A stretch of DNA of 64,000 bases from an uncultured Cellvibrionales bacterium (GTDB lineage Bacteria > Pseudomonadota > Gammaproteobacteria > Pseudomonadales > Dasaniaceae). The notes beneath the pieces were generated by a model that saw only the letters and a program-made list of their open reading frames with translations, was not told where the DNA came from and did no database searches. The first letter of the stretch is position 1, and the number at the start of each line of letters is the position of its first letter. Below are positions 16,093-25,876 of the stretch, one piece after another. Made by a program: the position numbers and the translations under genes. Where the stretch lies: NCBI GenBank assembly GCA_913019905.1, contig CAJVZD010000018.1:1-64000 (forward strand). The letters are read 5' to 3'.

Positions 16093-18765
16093 ATGTCCTA
16101 CCAGCTAGCTCGCGCTATTAAGGCGATACACAAACCTGCAATAGTCTACTCATCTGTAGGCGCGATGGCACTTTTCGGTACGCTGGCTCAAGCTCAAGAA
16201 GCTGGAGAGCGTGTCATTGAGGAGGTTGTTGTGACCGCCAGTATTCGTGGCAGTTTAAGGCAAAGCCTTGATATTAAACGCAATGCAACAGGCATTGTAG
16301 ATGCTGTGTCTGCCGAAGATGTGGGCAAATTTCCCGATTCTGACGTCGGTGAGGCGCTTGGCCGTGTTCCGGGTATCTCTATTGCTCGTCAGTTTGGTCA
16401 GGGATCTTCTGTTTCTATACGCGGCGCATCTCCGCAAATGACGTTGACTCAGTTAAACGGACAGAATATTGCTTCTACCGGTTGGTTTGATCAGCAAAAT
16501 GTCGACAGATCTTTCAACTATTCGATGTTACCCTCGCAGCTAATCGCCGGTATGGAAGTATTCAAGTCCAGCCAGGCAGATCTCAATGAAGGTGGTATTG
16601 GTGGTACTGTTATTGTTAAAACCCGCAAAGCTTTAGAATTGGATGCCAATACAGCGTATTTGAATCTAAAAGCGGTGAAGGGAAGTGTTAGCGAAGATAC
16701 CGAGCCAGAATTATCCGGCCTTTATAGCTGGAAAAATGATGACGAAACATTCGGTATTTTGGCGGCCGTATCTCAAGAAGATCGGGACTATGTACGCCGT
16801 GGCACAGAGTCTGATTATCGCTGGTGGGGTGATGTTGCACCTACTACCTTTACGCAAGAGCGAGAGCGCACCGCTATAAACGTTAATATGCAGTGGGCAC
16901 CGACAGACAACTTTTCAATGGACTTCGATTATATGTCGATGTCTTTAACCGGTGATAATACCAACACCAGCCTATACTTATTCACTCAGTCCCCAGCGGG
17001 TGAGGACTCTTGGTCTTGCTCACAAACAAATGCTGCAGGCTTATGCACGAAGAGCGAAATTCCTGAAGCAGTACGAGGTGATTTGGCTCCGGGTTGGGCG
17101 AGCGGTAGCCTTGGCACAGAAACCTTTATCCAAACGTGGGGTAGAACCGCTGAAATGAGCTCCGACAGCTTCGATTTAAGTGCCGATTTTCGAGGAGAAG
17201 GTTTTACCGTTACCGGTAGTATTGGTTCTACCGAAGCGGATGGTGGTACCGATCTGACATTAAACTTTCAACACTTTCCTTCTTTAGGAGATCCTATGTC
17301 CTTGTGGGCCGGCTCCATCGATGCCACAGGGAAAGAAATTAAGATTAATCCAACCGCTGATCCCAGTATGACCTTGGCAGACTACGCTTCAACTGCTGCT
17401 CCGCAAACATGGGCGGTCGGTAAAGGACCTAATACCGACGAAGAGGTCTATGCTCAGATAGATGTTGAATTTGATTTAGAGTGGGGCGCAATCAACTCCT
17501 TCAAAACAGGTTTCCGCTGGACAGAACACGAAGTAGAGCGCTCTGATTATGATGGGGTTATCGACGGCACTGCTGTTCCAACATCATCGCTTTATAGCGG
17601 TACTTATGAAGTGGGTTCAAATGGTTTTAAAACTCCTGAGCCCGATTTGAGCGCTATGGTGTCAGCCGTAAAGCGTGACAACTTATCGTGGACTGAGGCA
17701 CGTTCGGGTTACTCGTTCCTAGAAGAAGAAAACATTGCTGCTTACGGTATGTTCAATTTCGAAGTTGAAAATATTCGAGGTAACTTTGGTCTGCGTTATG
17801 TGTCGACTGATGCCACTCGTTCGCAGTATGCCTTGGACGGCACGGCTGGTACCGGGGTCAATAACGGTTTTAGCAATAGCCTGACTAAATACGATTCTGA
17901 TTACAGTGACGTATTACCGAGCGTCAATATTGTTGCTGATTTAAGCGATAATTTGGTGTTACGTTTTTCTGCAAGCCAGGCCTTAAGTCGAGTTAATTAT
18001 CAAGATATGGTCGCAGTTTTTGCCGGATACGCAGACGACCGTGTTGGCAATGAAACGGTTAGCTTAGGTAGTGAAGGTTTGCTTCCGCTGAAGTCCAATC
18101 AGAGTGACCTGAGCCTGGAATACTATTATGGTGAAGGTAATATGGTGTCGGCGACTTATTTCATTAAGTCGATTAACAACTTCATTGTAACTGATATTCA
18201 AACCGGACAATCGATTGGTATAGAAGATCCTGCAGCGGGTGATGTTTGGACTGTCCAGGAATTGAAAAATTCTGGTGGTGCCGAAATCGAAGGGATCGAA
18301 TTACAGATAGTGCATGGATTCGATAATGGATTTGGTATAGCTGCAAACTATACATATTCAAATGCTGATGCGCCAGCTGAAGCCTTTGCCGATCAAATTG
18401 GTATATTCTCAGAGTCTTCAGAGAATACTTACAACGTTGTCGGCTATTGGGAAAATGCACAATATTCTGCCCGAGCTGCCTATAACTATCGATCTAAGTA
18501 TTTGATCCGTGAAGGTGCTTTTTGGTACGGTGATCGCTGGCACGATGATTACGGCACACTGGATCTGAGTTTCGGATGGGCGCCTACCGACAAAATTAAC
18601 GTTAGTCTGGAAATTACCAACTTGCTTGAGGAAGATAGTGTTCAGTATGGCGCTGCTTCTGCCGACCGTTCTGACGTAATAAAAGGACCCCTATTGGAAG
18701 GATTTCCTGCTTGGTCATTTGAAGGTGAAACAAAGTACCAATTGGGTGTAAGCTACAAGTTCTAA
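16093..18765 (+). CDS. TonB-dependent receptor, chitooligosaccharide uptake type
   Basis: An outer-membrane receptor of about 890 residues. The start is ATG 16093 with GGGGAG 7 nt upstream (ATG 16087 is also in frame). The signal peptide ends at ALFGTLAQAQEA, followed by a TonB-box-like IEEVVVTAS. The plug domain begins SLDIKRNATGIVDAVSAEDVGKFPDSD, a wording typical of the Caulobacter/Xanthomonas-type receptors used for carbohydrate uptake. The barrel ends in YQLGVSYKF with a terminal Phe, as required for outer-membrane insertion. The promoter has two NagR-type operators, so the ligand is probably chitin oligosaccharides (inference). A hairpin terminator follows, but the halogenase-like gene begins directly after it. 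Confidence 0.9.
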   Translation: MSYQLARAIKAIHKPAIVYSSVGAMALFGTLAQAQEAGERVIEEVVVTASIRGSLRQSLDIKRNATGIVDAVSAEDVGKFPDSDVGEALGRVPGISIARQFGQGSSVSIRGASPQMTLTQLNGQNIASTGWFDQQNVDRSFNYSMLPSQLIAGMEVFKSSQADLNEGGIGGTVIVKTRKALELDANTAYLNLKAVKGSVSEDTEPELSGLYSWKNDDETFGILAAVSQEDRDYVRRGTESDYRWWGDVAPTTFTQERERTAINVNMQWAPTDNFSMDFDYMSMSLTGDNTNTSLYLFTQSPAGEDSWSCSQTNAAGLCTKSEIPEAVRGDLAPGWASGSLGTETFIQTWGRTAEMSSDSFDLSADFRGEGFTVTGSIGSTEADGGTDLTLNFQHFPSLGDPMSLWAGSIDATGKEIKINPTADPSMTLADYASTAAPQTWAVGKGPNTDEEVYAQIDVEFDLEWGAINSFKTGFRWTEHEVERSDYDGVIDGTAVPTSSLYSGTYEVGSNGFKTPEPDLSAMVSAVKRDNLSWTEARSGYSFLEEENIAAYGMFNFEVENIRGNFGLRYVSTDATRSQYALDGTAGTGVNNGFSNSLTKYDSDYSDVLPSVNIVADLSDNLVLRFSASQALSRVNYQDMVAVFAGYADDRVGNETVSLGSEGLLPLKSNQSDLSLEYYYGEGNMVSATYFIKSINNFIVTDIQTGQSIGIEDPAAGDVWTVQELKNSGGAEIEGIELQIVHGFDNGFGIAANYTYSNADAPAEAFADQIGIFSESSENTYNVVGYWENAQYSARAAYNYRSKYLIREGAFWYGDRWHDDYGTLDLSFGWAPTDKINVSLEITNLLEEDSVQYGAASADRSDVIKGPLLEGFPAWSFEGETKYQLGVSYKF

Positions 18766-18791
18766 GTTTGGTGCTTTAGTATATCGTTCGT

Positions 18792-18820
18792 AAAAAGCCC
18801 GGCATTAGCTGGGCTTTTTT
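18792..18820 (+). terminator. Rho-independent terminator after the TonB receptor gene
   Basis: A stem AAAAGCCC-G-GC / GC-T-GGGCTTTT with an ATTA loop is followed by a run of six T. It is 27 bp after the receptor stop and ends 19 bp before the next start codon. It is A/T-flanked on both sides, so partial read-through could set a ratio between receptor and downstream genes. Confidence 0.85.
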
Positions 18821-18838
18821 GTTATGGGGATTTGTGTT

Positions 18839-20365
18839 GTGAATATAAAGCGAGTGGCTATTGTGGGAGGGGGGTCTGCCGGTTGGATGGCAGCCAATCA
18901 TTTGGGTGCTGAGCTAAGCCGTGATCCCAGTATAGAAATTACACTTATTGAATCGAAAGATATTCCAGTTATCGGTGTGGGCGAAGGTACTGTGCCGCGA
19001 ATTAAGGAAACTTTACAAAAATTTGGCATTTCGGAAATCGATTTGATTACGCGCTGCGATGTTTCCTTTAAGCAAGGTATAAAATTTGCAAATTGGATGG
19101 ACAAGGAAAAACACGGTGTTGACAATTTTTACTATCATCCGTTTAGTTCACCTTACCCATCAGGTTTTGACGTTAACAATTACTGGCTTAGCCAGCGCGA
19201 TAGTCTTGAGTACTCCCGCTTATCGGAGATCTATTTGGTTGCCGAAGCGAATAAATCACCCAAACACATTTCCTCGGGACCTTATAGCGGTGCGGTAGAT
19301 TATGCCTTTCATTTCAATGCGGCAAAATTCTCGCTTCTGTTAGCAGAGAATGCAAAAGAGCGCTTTGCTGTCAAACATAAATATGAAACGATCGAACAGG
19401 TAGAACTCAATAGTGATGGCTCGATAAAATCCTTAATTTATTCATCGAGAGAAGAGGAGAAGTTTGATTTTTATGTCGATTGTTCTGGCTTTCGTTCGGT
19501 TTTAATGGAGCGTTTGGCGGTTCCTTTTTTAGATAAATCCTCGCAAATACTGACTGATTCTGCTTTGGTTCTTCAAGAGCCGACTACCGAAAACATGGAA
19601 ATTGCTCCCTATACTCTGGCAACCGCACATGATGCAGGCTGGATATGGGATATCCCTCTAACTTCCCGTAGAGGTCTCGGGTTCGTTTACTCATCGGCAC
19701 ACATGTCTGAGTCGCAGGTGGAAGAAAGTTTTTCTTCCTATCTGGGTAGGGACTTGGGGTTTTCTGATTTGCGAAAAGTCCCAATGAAAATTGGCTTTAG
19801 AAAAAAATTCTGGGAAAAAAATTGTGTGGCGCTTGGCTTAGCACAGGGATTCGTTGAGCCTCTCGAAGCTACGTCGATTTTGGTAACAGATTTTTCGGCT
19901 CAGTTGCTAGCAAAGAATTTTCCCAAGACGACTCAAGATTGTGAGATCCTGTCAGAGCATTGTAATAGGGCGGTTGAGTATACCTGGGAACGTGTTATTG
20001 ATTTCATTCAGTTACACTATTTTGTTTCTGATCGTAGGGATACTGATTTCTGGCGCGATTGTACATCGAACGAGAACATGTCAGACGTCCTTCGGGAAAG
20101 ATTGGCAATGTGGCGATTGGCGCCGCCAAAAAGTTCCGACTTCTTTAGTAGTTTCGACATTTTTGGGGTCGAAAATTATCTATTTGTTCTCTACGGTATG
20201 TTGTATCCCACACGTAAAGGAATTTTGGGTCCCGGTGAGGCTGAACGCTCTTCGAAGTTGATTGCAACAGTGAATAATAATTCACAAGACCTATTACAGA
20301 AGCTGTTGCCCCATCGCGAATGGCTAGGAAAGCTGGATGCTCAGTTAAAAAGGGCGGCTCGTTGA
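18839..20365 (+). CDS. Flavin-dependent tryptophan-halogenase-like protein
   Basis: About 508 residues from GTG 18839, chosen because GGGGA lies 8 nt upstream; ATG 18824 abuts the terminator. The FAD-binding box VAIVGGGSAGWMAANHL is at the N-terminus. WIWDIPL matches the WxWxIP motif of flavin-dependent halogenases (PF04820), and SFKQGIKFANW contains the conserved Lys region that handles hypohalite in PrnA/RebH. The key landmarks for halogenation or another FADH2-dependent oxidation are therefore present. Such genes often sit beside carbohydrate TonB receptors, where their substrate is unknown. No flavin reductase gene is adjacent. Its neighbours here are the receptor and a DUF6445 gene 67 bp downstream. 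Confidence 0.82.
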   Translation: MNIKRVAIVGGGSAGWMAANHLGAELSRDPSIEITLIESKDIPVIGVGEGTVPRIKETLQKFGISEIDLITRCDVSFKQGIKFANWMDKEKHGVDNFYYHPFSSPYPSGFDVNNYWLSQRDSLEYSRLSEIYLVAEANKSPKHISSGPYSGAVDYAFHFNAAKFSLLLAENAKERFAVKHKYETIEQVELNSDGSIKSLIYSSREEEKFDFYVDCSGFRSVLMERLAVPFLDKSSQILTDSALVLQEPTTENMEIAPYTLATAHDAGWIWDIPLTSRRGLGFVYSSAHMSESQVEESFSSYLGRDLGFSDLRKVPMKIGFRKKFWEKNCVALGLAQGFVEPLEATSILVTDFSAQLLAKNFPKTTQDCEILSEHCNRAVEYTWERVIDFIQLHYFVSDRRDTDFWRDCTSNENMSDVLRERLAMWRLAPPKSSDFFSSFDIFGVENYLFVLYGMLYPTRKGILGPGEAERSSKLIATVNNNSQDLLQKLLPHREWLGKLDAQLKRAAR

Positions 20366-20432
20366 AGGACTGTATTTTGTATAGCTCCCTTTCTTTTCAA
20401 TTTAATGCTTTCTAGTCAAGGAAAGATGCGAC

Positions 20433-21134
20433 ATGATAAATAGAAATTTGAGCTTGACGGTATCAACGGTTGGAGAGGAAAAAAACAAGTTGTTAATCTT
20501 CGATAACTTGTTGATATCGCCTGACAGCATGGTCGACTGCGCTAAAAAATTGAATTTTACTCCTTATCCCAGTGCGGTTGAGCGAAAAGGTTATCCTGGG
20601 GTCAGAGTTCAATCTCCAGCTGCCTTTGGCGATAGCATTAGGGAAATTATTGTTCCCATTGTCAGAAGTGAGTTCGACATACCGGAAAATAGAAAGGTCA
20701 AAACTCTGCAGGAAGCCTTTTGTTTAATGGCGACGCCTGAAGAAGAGTTGGGCCCTCTTCAAACCATTCCTCATTTTGATACAACAGATCAGAATTTTTT
20801 TGCGGTACTGCTATATTTATGCGGCCCTGAACACGGTGGAACAGGTTTGTATCGTCACAACAGTACCGGTTTTGAATCAGTCTTGCCGGAAAGAGCCGAT
20901 CAGTACTTAGACGCCTGCTATGAAGAGCTCAACAGCAAAAGAAGATCAAAGCGTTATATTGATGAATCGGATGATCTATTTACAAAATTCGATTTTGTGC
21001 CGATTGCGTATAATAGACTGGTGGTCTATCGGGGGTCGTTATTGCATAGTGCGAATATACTATCAGATATTAGCCTGCAAGCATCAGCGAGCAAGGGCAG
21101 GTTAACCGCCAATGTATTTATTGCGTTTGAATAG
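20433..21134 (+). CDS. DUF6445 family protein, 2OG-Fe(II) oxygenase-like
   Basis: A 233-residue protein that I recognise as the DUF6445 group found beside TonB receptor/tryptophan-halogenase genes. The layout resembles a prolyl-hydroxylase-like double-stranded beta-helix: HFD at 114-116, a distal His in GSLLHSAN at 205, and an Arg in GRLTAN at 223 followed by VFIAFE. This HxD...H...R order would bind Fe(II) and 2-oxoglutarate; activity is an inference. The start is ATG 20433. It directly follows the halogenase-like gene and converges on nagB. No signal peptide is seen, so it is cytoplasmic. Confidence 0.65.
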   Translation: MINRNLSLTVSTVGEEKNKLLIFDNLLISPDSMVDCAKKLNFTPYPSAVERKGYPGVRVQSPAAFGDSIREIIVPIVRSEFDIPENRKVKTLQEAFCLMATPEEELGPLQTIPHFDTTDQNFFAVLLYLCGPEHGGTGLYRHNSTGFESVLPERADQYLDACYEELNSKRRSKRYIDESDDLFTKFDFVPIAYNRLVVYRGSLLHSANILSDISLQASASKGRLTANVFIAFE

Positions 21135-21204
21135 TCCTATGTTGACCATGCAGATAAACGAATTGAAGGCAATTAACTAAAAGGTACAGGATGGCGGGGT
21201 TGCT

Positions 21205-21996
21205 TTACATCCCGAGCCTCTCAAGCAGGATTTGGTTTTCTCTTTCTATGTGTTTATAAAAGGCTTTGTCAGCTAACTTCGATGCCGCTGATTCGTCGAT
21301 TATCAATGTTGTTGATAGATGCATTTGCAAAGCGGAAGCAGGGCAAGAAGCAGACAGAGGGCCTTCTACAGTCGCTTTGATAGCATCGGCTTTACTTTCG
21401 CCGGTTGCTAACAATACGACTTGTCGCGCTTCCATAATAGTGCCTATCCCCATTGTAATTGAAAGATGAGGCTGGTATTCGTCGGCAGAGAAAAAGCGCG
21501 CATTGTCTTCTATCGTAGCCTGTGTCAGCGTCTTTACACGTGTCCTCGAACTTAGGCAAGAGGATGGCTCGTTAAACCCAACGTGGCCGTTACGGCCAAT
21601 TCCGAGTAATTGTATATCTATTCCACCACCGCTTTTAATCAGTTGTTCATATTCGTCGCCGGCCTGTAAGGGATTTTCAGCAGCGCCATTTGGAGTGTGG
21701 GTATTGTCGAGCTTAATATCAATATGATCAAACAGTTGCTCGTTCATAAAGTGGCGGTAACTTTGCGGATGATTACCGTCAAGTCCCAAATATTCGTCGA
21801 GATTAAAAGTCGAGGCTTTACTGAAGGAAATTTGCTTCTGTTTATTAGCGTCGATAAGCTTTCTATACAGAGCTAGAGGTGTCGAGCCTGTGGCTAATCC
21901 CAAAACTGAATCGTTTTTGTCGGCGAGTTGGCGCTTAAAAATTTCTGCACCATACGCGGCAACGGCGTCGGCATTTTCGAGAATGACTATTTTCAT
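21205..21996 (-). CDS. nagB: Glucosamine-6-phosphate deaminase
   Basis: A 263-residue NagB of the E. coli type. It converts glucosamine-6-P to fructose-6-P and ammonia, the last nag-specific step. [15 protein letters not shown] is the phosphate-binding loop, [20 protein letters not shown] contains the catalytic Asp region, and [13 protein letters not shown] holds the ring-opening His. The start codon overlaps the nagA stop (ATGA, 4 bp), so the two are translationally coupled. The order nagA then nagB on the minus strand follows a promoter with an operator at 23215-23228. Confidence 0.93.
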   Translation of the reverse strand: MKIVILENADAVAAYGAEIFKRQLADKNDSVLGLATGSTPLALYRKLIDANKQKQISFSKASTFNLDEYLGLDGNHPQSYRHFMNEQLFDHIDIKLDNTHTPNGAAENPLQAGDEYEQLIKSGGGIDIQLLGIGRNGHVGFNEPSSCLSSRTRVKTLTQATIEDNARFFSADEYQPHLSITMGIGTIMEARQVVLLATGESKADAIKATVEGPLSASCPASALQMHLSTTLIIDESAASKLADKAFYKHIERENQILLERLGM

Positions 21997-23153
21997 TTGT
22001 GCTGCTCTCCGCTGTGTTTTATGTGGTCGCCCGCAAGCCAGGTCTGGGTCACCTGAAAATCGTCGTCAAAGTGCACAAGGTCTGCTCGATAATCTGGGGC
22101 AATTCGACCTCTTTGTTGATCCAGTTGCATAAAGCGGGCAGGGTAAAGAGAGGCCATTCTCAGGCACTCTTCTAAGCTCAGTCCGACAGATTGGTGCGCG
22201 ATACGCACGGCATCAATCATTCCAATTGCGCTGCCGGCTAATTTCCCTTCGCTATTTAGCAAGCAGCCGTCCTGTTCGCGAATTGTTTCTCCGTACAGCT
22301 GAAAGGATTTGTCTTTGGAGCCAATAGTTGCCATTGCATCAGAGACTAGATATAGCTTTCCATTGGCCTTGGCATTGTGTGCAACAAGAATACTGCTGGG
22401 GTGAACGTGATGACCATCGACAATAATGCCGCAGTAGCTCATCGCGTCGGCCAATGCCGAGCCGACAACGCCGGGTTCGCGGCCCGTCATTGGTCGCATT
22501 GCGTTAAAGAGATGAGTGAAACCTTTAAGTCCTTCTTTCAGTGCGCGGTCAATATCTCCGGCACAGGCGTCAGTGTGTCCTGCGCATACTGTGATGCCTG
22601 CCTCCACTAATGCTTTGATTTGGCCGGGTGTCGTTTGCTCTGGCGCCAGCGTGATCATCACCGGTAGCTGGCTATATTTTTTGAGCCAGTCGATGTCATC
22701 TTGTGTAAGGCGGCGCAAATGACCTTCATTGTGGACGCCCCTGCGCTTTGAATTAAAAAATGGACCTTCAATATGGATCCCGATAATGCCCTCAATAGAT
22801 TGACTGATGGCAGACTGGACCGAATCAATACCGGCTTGTTGTACGTCTAGCGTATCGCTGACCACTGTTGGTAAGAGGGCAGTAACACCTTTACTGCGAT
22901 GTGCCGTTAACATTGTTGTTAGTGTGTCGACGGTGGGGGCATTATTAAATAGTACGCCACCGCCGCCGTTTACTTGAAGGTCAATGAAGCCGGGAGCAAG
23001 AATGCCTCCATTGAGGCTAATAGAGGGAAGTGCTGTGTCTACATCGGCATCTGGAATAATGTCCAGAATTTTGCGATGGTCAATCAGCAAACTATGTTGA
23101 TTTAACAGGGTTTCGCCATCGAAAAGTTTTGCGCCTGTAATGACTTGGGGCAT
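21993..23153 (-). CDS. nagA: N-acetylglucosamine-6-phosphate deacetylase
   Basis: A 386-residue amidohydrolase that removes acetate from GlcNAc-6-[13 protein letters not shown], the metal-binding HIEGPFF, GHTDA, the His of [15 protein letters not shown] and the catalytic Asp in [10 protein letters not shown] are all present in the expected order, so it should be active. The start is ATG 23153. Its 3' end overlaps nagB by 4 bp. An operator with an unusually long dyad lies 55-82 bp upstream. Confidence 0.94.
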   Translation of the reverse strand: MPQVITGAKLFDGETLLNQHSLLIDHRKILDIIPDADVDTALPSISLNGGILAPGFIDLQVNGGGGVLFNNAPTVDTLTTMLTAHRSKGVTALLPTVVSDTLDVQQAGIDSVQSAISQSIEGIIGIHIEGPFFNSKRRGVHNEGHLRRLTQDDIDWLKKYSQLPVMITLAPEQTTPGQIKALVEAGITVCAGHTDACAGDIDRALKEGLKGFTHLFNAMRPMTGREPGVVGSALADAMSYCGIIVDGHHVHPSSILVAHNAKANGKLYLVSDAMATIGSKDKSFQLYGETIREQDGCLLNSEGKLAGSAIGMIDAVRIAHQSVGLSLEECLRMASLYPARFMQLDQQRGRIAPDYRADLVHFDDDFQVTQTWLAGDHIKHSGEQHK

Positions 23154-23207
23154 AGTGAATTTTCCGCTGCCAGTAGTTGGACAATAAAGTATAAAGGATC
23201 GCTGGCC

Positions 23208-23235
23208 ATCAAAAAGACAGCGTTGTCATTTTGAT
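23208..23235. promoter_or_regulatory. NagR-type operator with extended dyad upstream of nagA
   Basis: The core AGACAGCGTTGTCA is at 23215-23228. ATCAAAA on the left and TTTTGAT on the right extend the symmetry to 28 bp. It lies between nagA and nagR and most likely controls nagAB. Confidence 0.75.
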
Positions 23236-23312
23236 ATAAAATTATCGTTTTGTAAAGAGGGAATTAACAGCCTGTGACTGTCGATTAGCTTTTTAAAGCT
23301 GTCGTTCGAGGC

Positions 23313-24326
23313 TCAGGCGGTACCGGTAGAATCTCTGATGATAAGCTCTGGTAGGAAAATATCATATTCTCCCTGTTTTTCAGGGTTGCGAGTCGCTTCG
23401 ATTAATAGTTTTGTGGCGCTGTGGGCAATTGTTGTCGTGGGCTGTTGAGCGGTTGTGAGTTTCGGCCACGTTTGACGGGAAAAAGGGCTATCCTCAAAAC
23501 CGGTGATCGATAGCTGTTCAGGGATATCAAAACTCATCAATCTCGCCGCAAATAGGGCGCCAGCAGCGATTTCATCGTTCGAAGCGAAGATCGCTGTGGG
23601 TTTTTGCTCTCGGCTCAGTAGTTTCTTGGCACCTTCAACACCGGACTCGAAGGAATAAGCGCCTTTAAGGATTAGCGAGCGATCAATTTTAATCGAATTT
23701 TTTTTGAGGGCAGCTTTATACCCTTTCAATCGCTCTTGAGAGGAATTATGTTCTTTATCACCGCATAGGAAACCAATTTCTGTATGACCCTGATCGATAA
23801 GGTGCTCAGTGATTGCATAGGCGGCGTGATTGTCGTCGATAAAAACACAGGGTGAAAGTCCATCAGATTCCCCAGAGCCCGATAGAACCCGGACGAATTT
23901 AACATCAAGCTGTTCCAGTGTTTCTATGACCGAGGGCATTTCGGAAAAAGGTGGAGTGAGTACAAGCCCGGCAACTCTTGAACGCCGAATCATTTCGGTT
24001 ATTTCTGCATTGATGTCATGGGACTTTGAGTTGCAAGGATGAATCAGTAATTCATAGCCATTTTCATTGCAGGCGGACAATATGCCATTTTGCATATCGA
24101 TGACGTAGTAAGCGTTGGGATTGTCGTAGACAAACGCAATGGCAAAGGACTTTGTGCCAGCCAAATTTCGAGCGGCGGCGTTCGGGGTGTAGTTGAGTGC
24201 TTCGACCGCTTTAAGAACTTTCTCCCGTGTATGTTGCCGCACAGAGGGCTCGTTATTGGTAACCCGAGAGACAGTTTTTATTGAAACGCCCGCTCTTTCA
24301 GCGACGTCGTTAATTGTTGCTCTCAC
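23313..24326 (-). CDS. nagR: LacI-family repressor of the GlcNAc regulon
   Basis: A 337-residue LacI/GalR protein. The N-terminal HTH and hinge (INDVAERAGVSIKTVSRVTNNEPSVRQHTREKV, ALNYTPNAAARNLAGTKS) are clear, followed by a periplasmic-binding-like effector domain with IGFLCGD and AIFASNDEIAAGAL. Six matching palindromes near the nag genes, including one at 24465-24478 before this gene, indicate that it represses the whole locus and itself. The effector is probably GlcNAc-6-P, as for other NagR proteins (inference). The start is ATG 24326. Confidence 0.88.
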   Translation of the reverse strand: MRATINDVAERAGVSIKTVSRVTNNEPSVRQHTREKVLKAVEALNYTPNAAARNLAGTKSFAIAFVYDNPNAYYVIDMQNGILSACNENGYELLIHPCNSKSHDINAEITEMIRRSRVAGLVLTPPFSEMPSVIETLEQLDVKFVRVLSGSGESDGLSPCVFIDDNHAAYAITEHLIDQGHTEIGFLCGDKEHNSSQERLKGYKAALKKNSIKIDRSLILKGAYSFESGVEGAKKLLSREQKPTAIFASNDEIAAGALFAARLMSFDIPEQLSITGFEDSPFSRQTWPKLTTAQQPTTTIAHSATKLLIEATRNPEKQGEYDIFLPELIIRDSTGTA

Positions 24327-24464
24327 ACTTTCAGCCTTATTTGTATCAATTAGAGCTTGCGCTGCTACTTAAGAATGCCAATTACTGGAAGCGCAACTAT
24401 ACAGTGATTCAGTCGACTTCCATATTGATATCTGTCACTTTTCTCATTTAGAATAACTGACTAG

Positions 24465-24478
24465 TGACAGCGCTGTCA
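24465..24478. promoter_or_regulatory. NagR-type operator, perfect palindrome TGACAGCGCTGTCA (nagR)
   Basis: An exact 14-bp palindrome 139 bp upstream of nagR and about 300 bp before nagX. It is the most symmetric core in the set. The remainder of 24327-24775 holds no gene. Confidence 0.78.
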
Positions 24479-24710
24479 ACACTCATTAAGTGCCGCCTTT
24501 GTCGCTATACCAAGAAGATAATACAATGTTGTTTTCTAGCAGATTCTTATGCAAAGGAGTTTAAGGGAAGGTAGTTGCTGTAATATTCCCCAGTCTTTTT
24601 GAGTAATCGTTAGAATGTCTCCCTAATTTGTTTGCAATTTACGGCCTTGAGTATCGTTCCTAGCCAAAACCCTTGCAAACCGCTGCATCTTCCCTATAAA
24701 CTGACTGTAA

Positions 24711-24724
24711 AGACAACGCTGTCA
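24711..24724. promoter_or_regulatory. NagR-type operator AGACAACGCTGTCA (nagX)
   Basis: Lies 52 bp upstream of the nagX start codon, consistent with repression of nagX. Confidence 0.75.
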
Positions 24725-24775
24725 TTTCGGCTTAAGCACAAGCTTGGCGATGTTGCGGCGGACAAGGGGAAATAA

Positions 24776-25876
24776 TTGGGTAATCAAAGACTGTTATCGC
24801 TGGATGTTATGCGAGGCTTGACCGTGATCGGCATGGTGCTGGTGAACAGCGCCTCTGTTTTTCATTACGGCAGCGGCGCTGAGGTTTGGGGTCTTTTGCT
24901 GCATGAGCCTTGGGCAGGTATTACGATTGCCGATGTCGTATTTCCTTTTTTTATTCTAATGGTCGGTGTTTCGATTCCTTATGCGTTATCCAATCTAAAG
25001 CAACGTGAAGGGTTAACGGGAGCCACGGCACTCAGGATCGGCAAACGTGGACTTATGTTATTCGGCATTGGTCTGATTTTAACGCTTTCTTTCGCCAGTT
25101 GGGATGCGCCGATTCGATTACTCGGCGTCTTGCAGCGCATTGGTCTCACGTTTGTGATCGCAAGCCTATTGTTTATGGTCTGTTCGTGGCGGGTACTTAT
25201 AGGTATCGCACTGATGGTGCTGGTAGCTTACGACCCGGCTACTTTGATCCCAATCCCGGACGCGGAAACTGACTATCTTGTGCCGGGCCAGAATTTTTCA
25301 AGCTGGCTGGATCGGGCCTTGCTTGGTGCACATGTATACAACCCAACGATCAAACTACCGTTTGAACCTGAAGGCCTGTTCGGTACGCTACCATCAGTAG
25401 CGCAGGCAATTATTGGTATTCTTGTGGGCCTATGGCTGAAAAGAAGCGTGGGCAAAGCCGACATTCTTAAGCCCGTTTGGGTTGCGGCAGCTGTGATGCT
25501 TGTTGTTGGCCTGGCGTGGGCGATGATGTTTCCTCCGGTAAAGGCCATTTGGTCCGCAAGTTTCGTTTGGATCACTAGTGGACTTGGATTGATGCTGCTT
25601 GCGGCGCTCTATTGGTGGCTTGATATCAAGCACGCGAAACTGCCTGGCGCTGTGTTCTCGCAAGCTTTTGGTATTAATGCGATCACCGGATATGTCGTTC
25701 ATACCTACCTAATGGGTCCAATGCTGAACAGCGACTGGAACAATGCGCTCTATGAAGCTCTGAAGGGATTTATGGTACCCGAGGTCGCGAGCCTGCCCGC
25801 TTTGCTATTGGTGATCATTGCCAGCTGGATACCCGTAGCGATTATGCAAAAACGCGGTATCATCCTGAAGGTTTAA
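24776..25876 (+). CDS. nagX: NagX-like transmembrane protein (heparan-glucosaminide N-acetyltransferase-like)
   Basis: A 366-residue integral membrane protein with about 10-11 helices. The opening LLSLDVMRGLTVIGMVLVNSA and ITIADVVFPFFILMVGVSIPYAL are the family signature shared with human HGSNAT-type transmembrane acetyltransferases (DUF1624/DUF5009 group). In Alteromonadales the gene called nagX belongs to the GlcNAc regulon, but its reaction is not established. The start is TTG 24776 with GGGGA 5 nt upstream. The NagR-type operator before it confirms membership of the regulon. It could acetylate or de-acetylate amino sugars at the membrane (inference). Confidence 0.82.
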   Translation: MGNQRLLSLDVMRGLTVIGMVLVNSASVFHYGSGAEVWGLLLHEPWAGITIADVVFPFFILMVGVSIPYALSNLKQREGLTGATALRIGKRGLMLFGIGLILTLSFASWDAPIRLLGVLQRIGLTFVIASLLFMVCSWRVLIGIALMVLVAYDPATLIPIPDAETDYLVPGQNFSSWLDRALLGAHVYNPTIKLPFEPEGLFGTLPSVAQAIIGILVGLWLKRSVGKADILKPVWVAAAVMLVVGLAWAMMFPPVKAIWSASFVWITSGLGLMLLAALYWWLDIKHAKLPGAVFSQAFGINAITGYVVHTYLMGPMLNSDWNNALYEALKGFMVPEVASLPALLLVIIASWIPVAIMQKRGIILKV

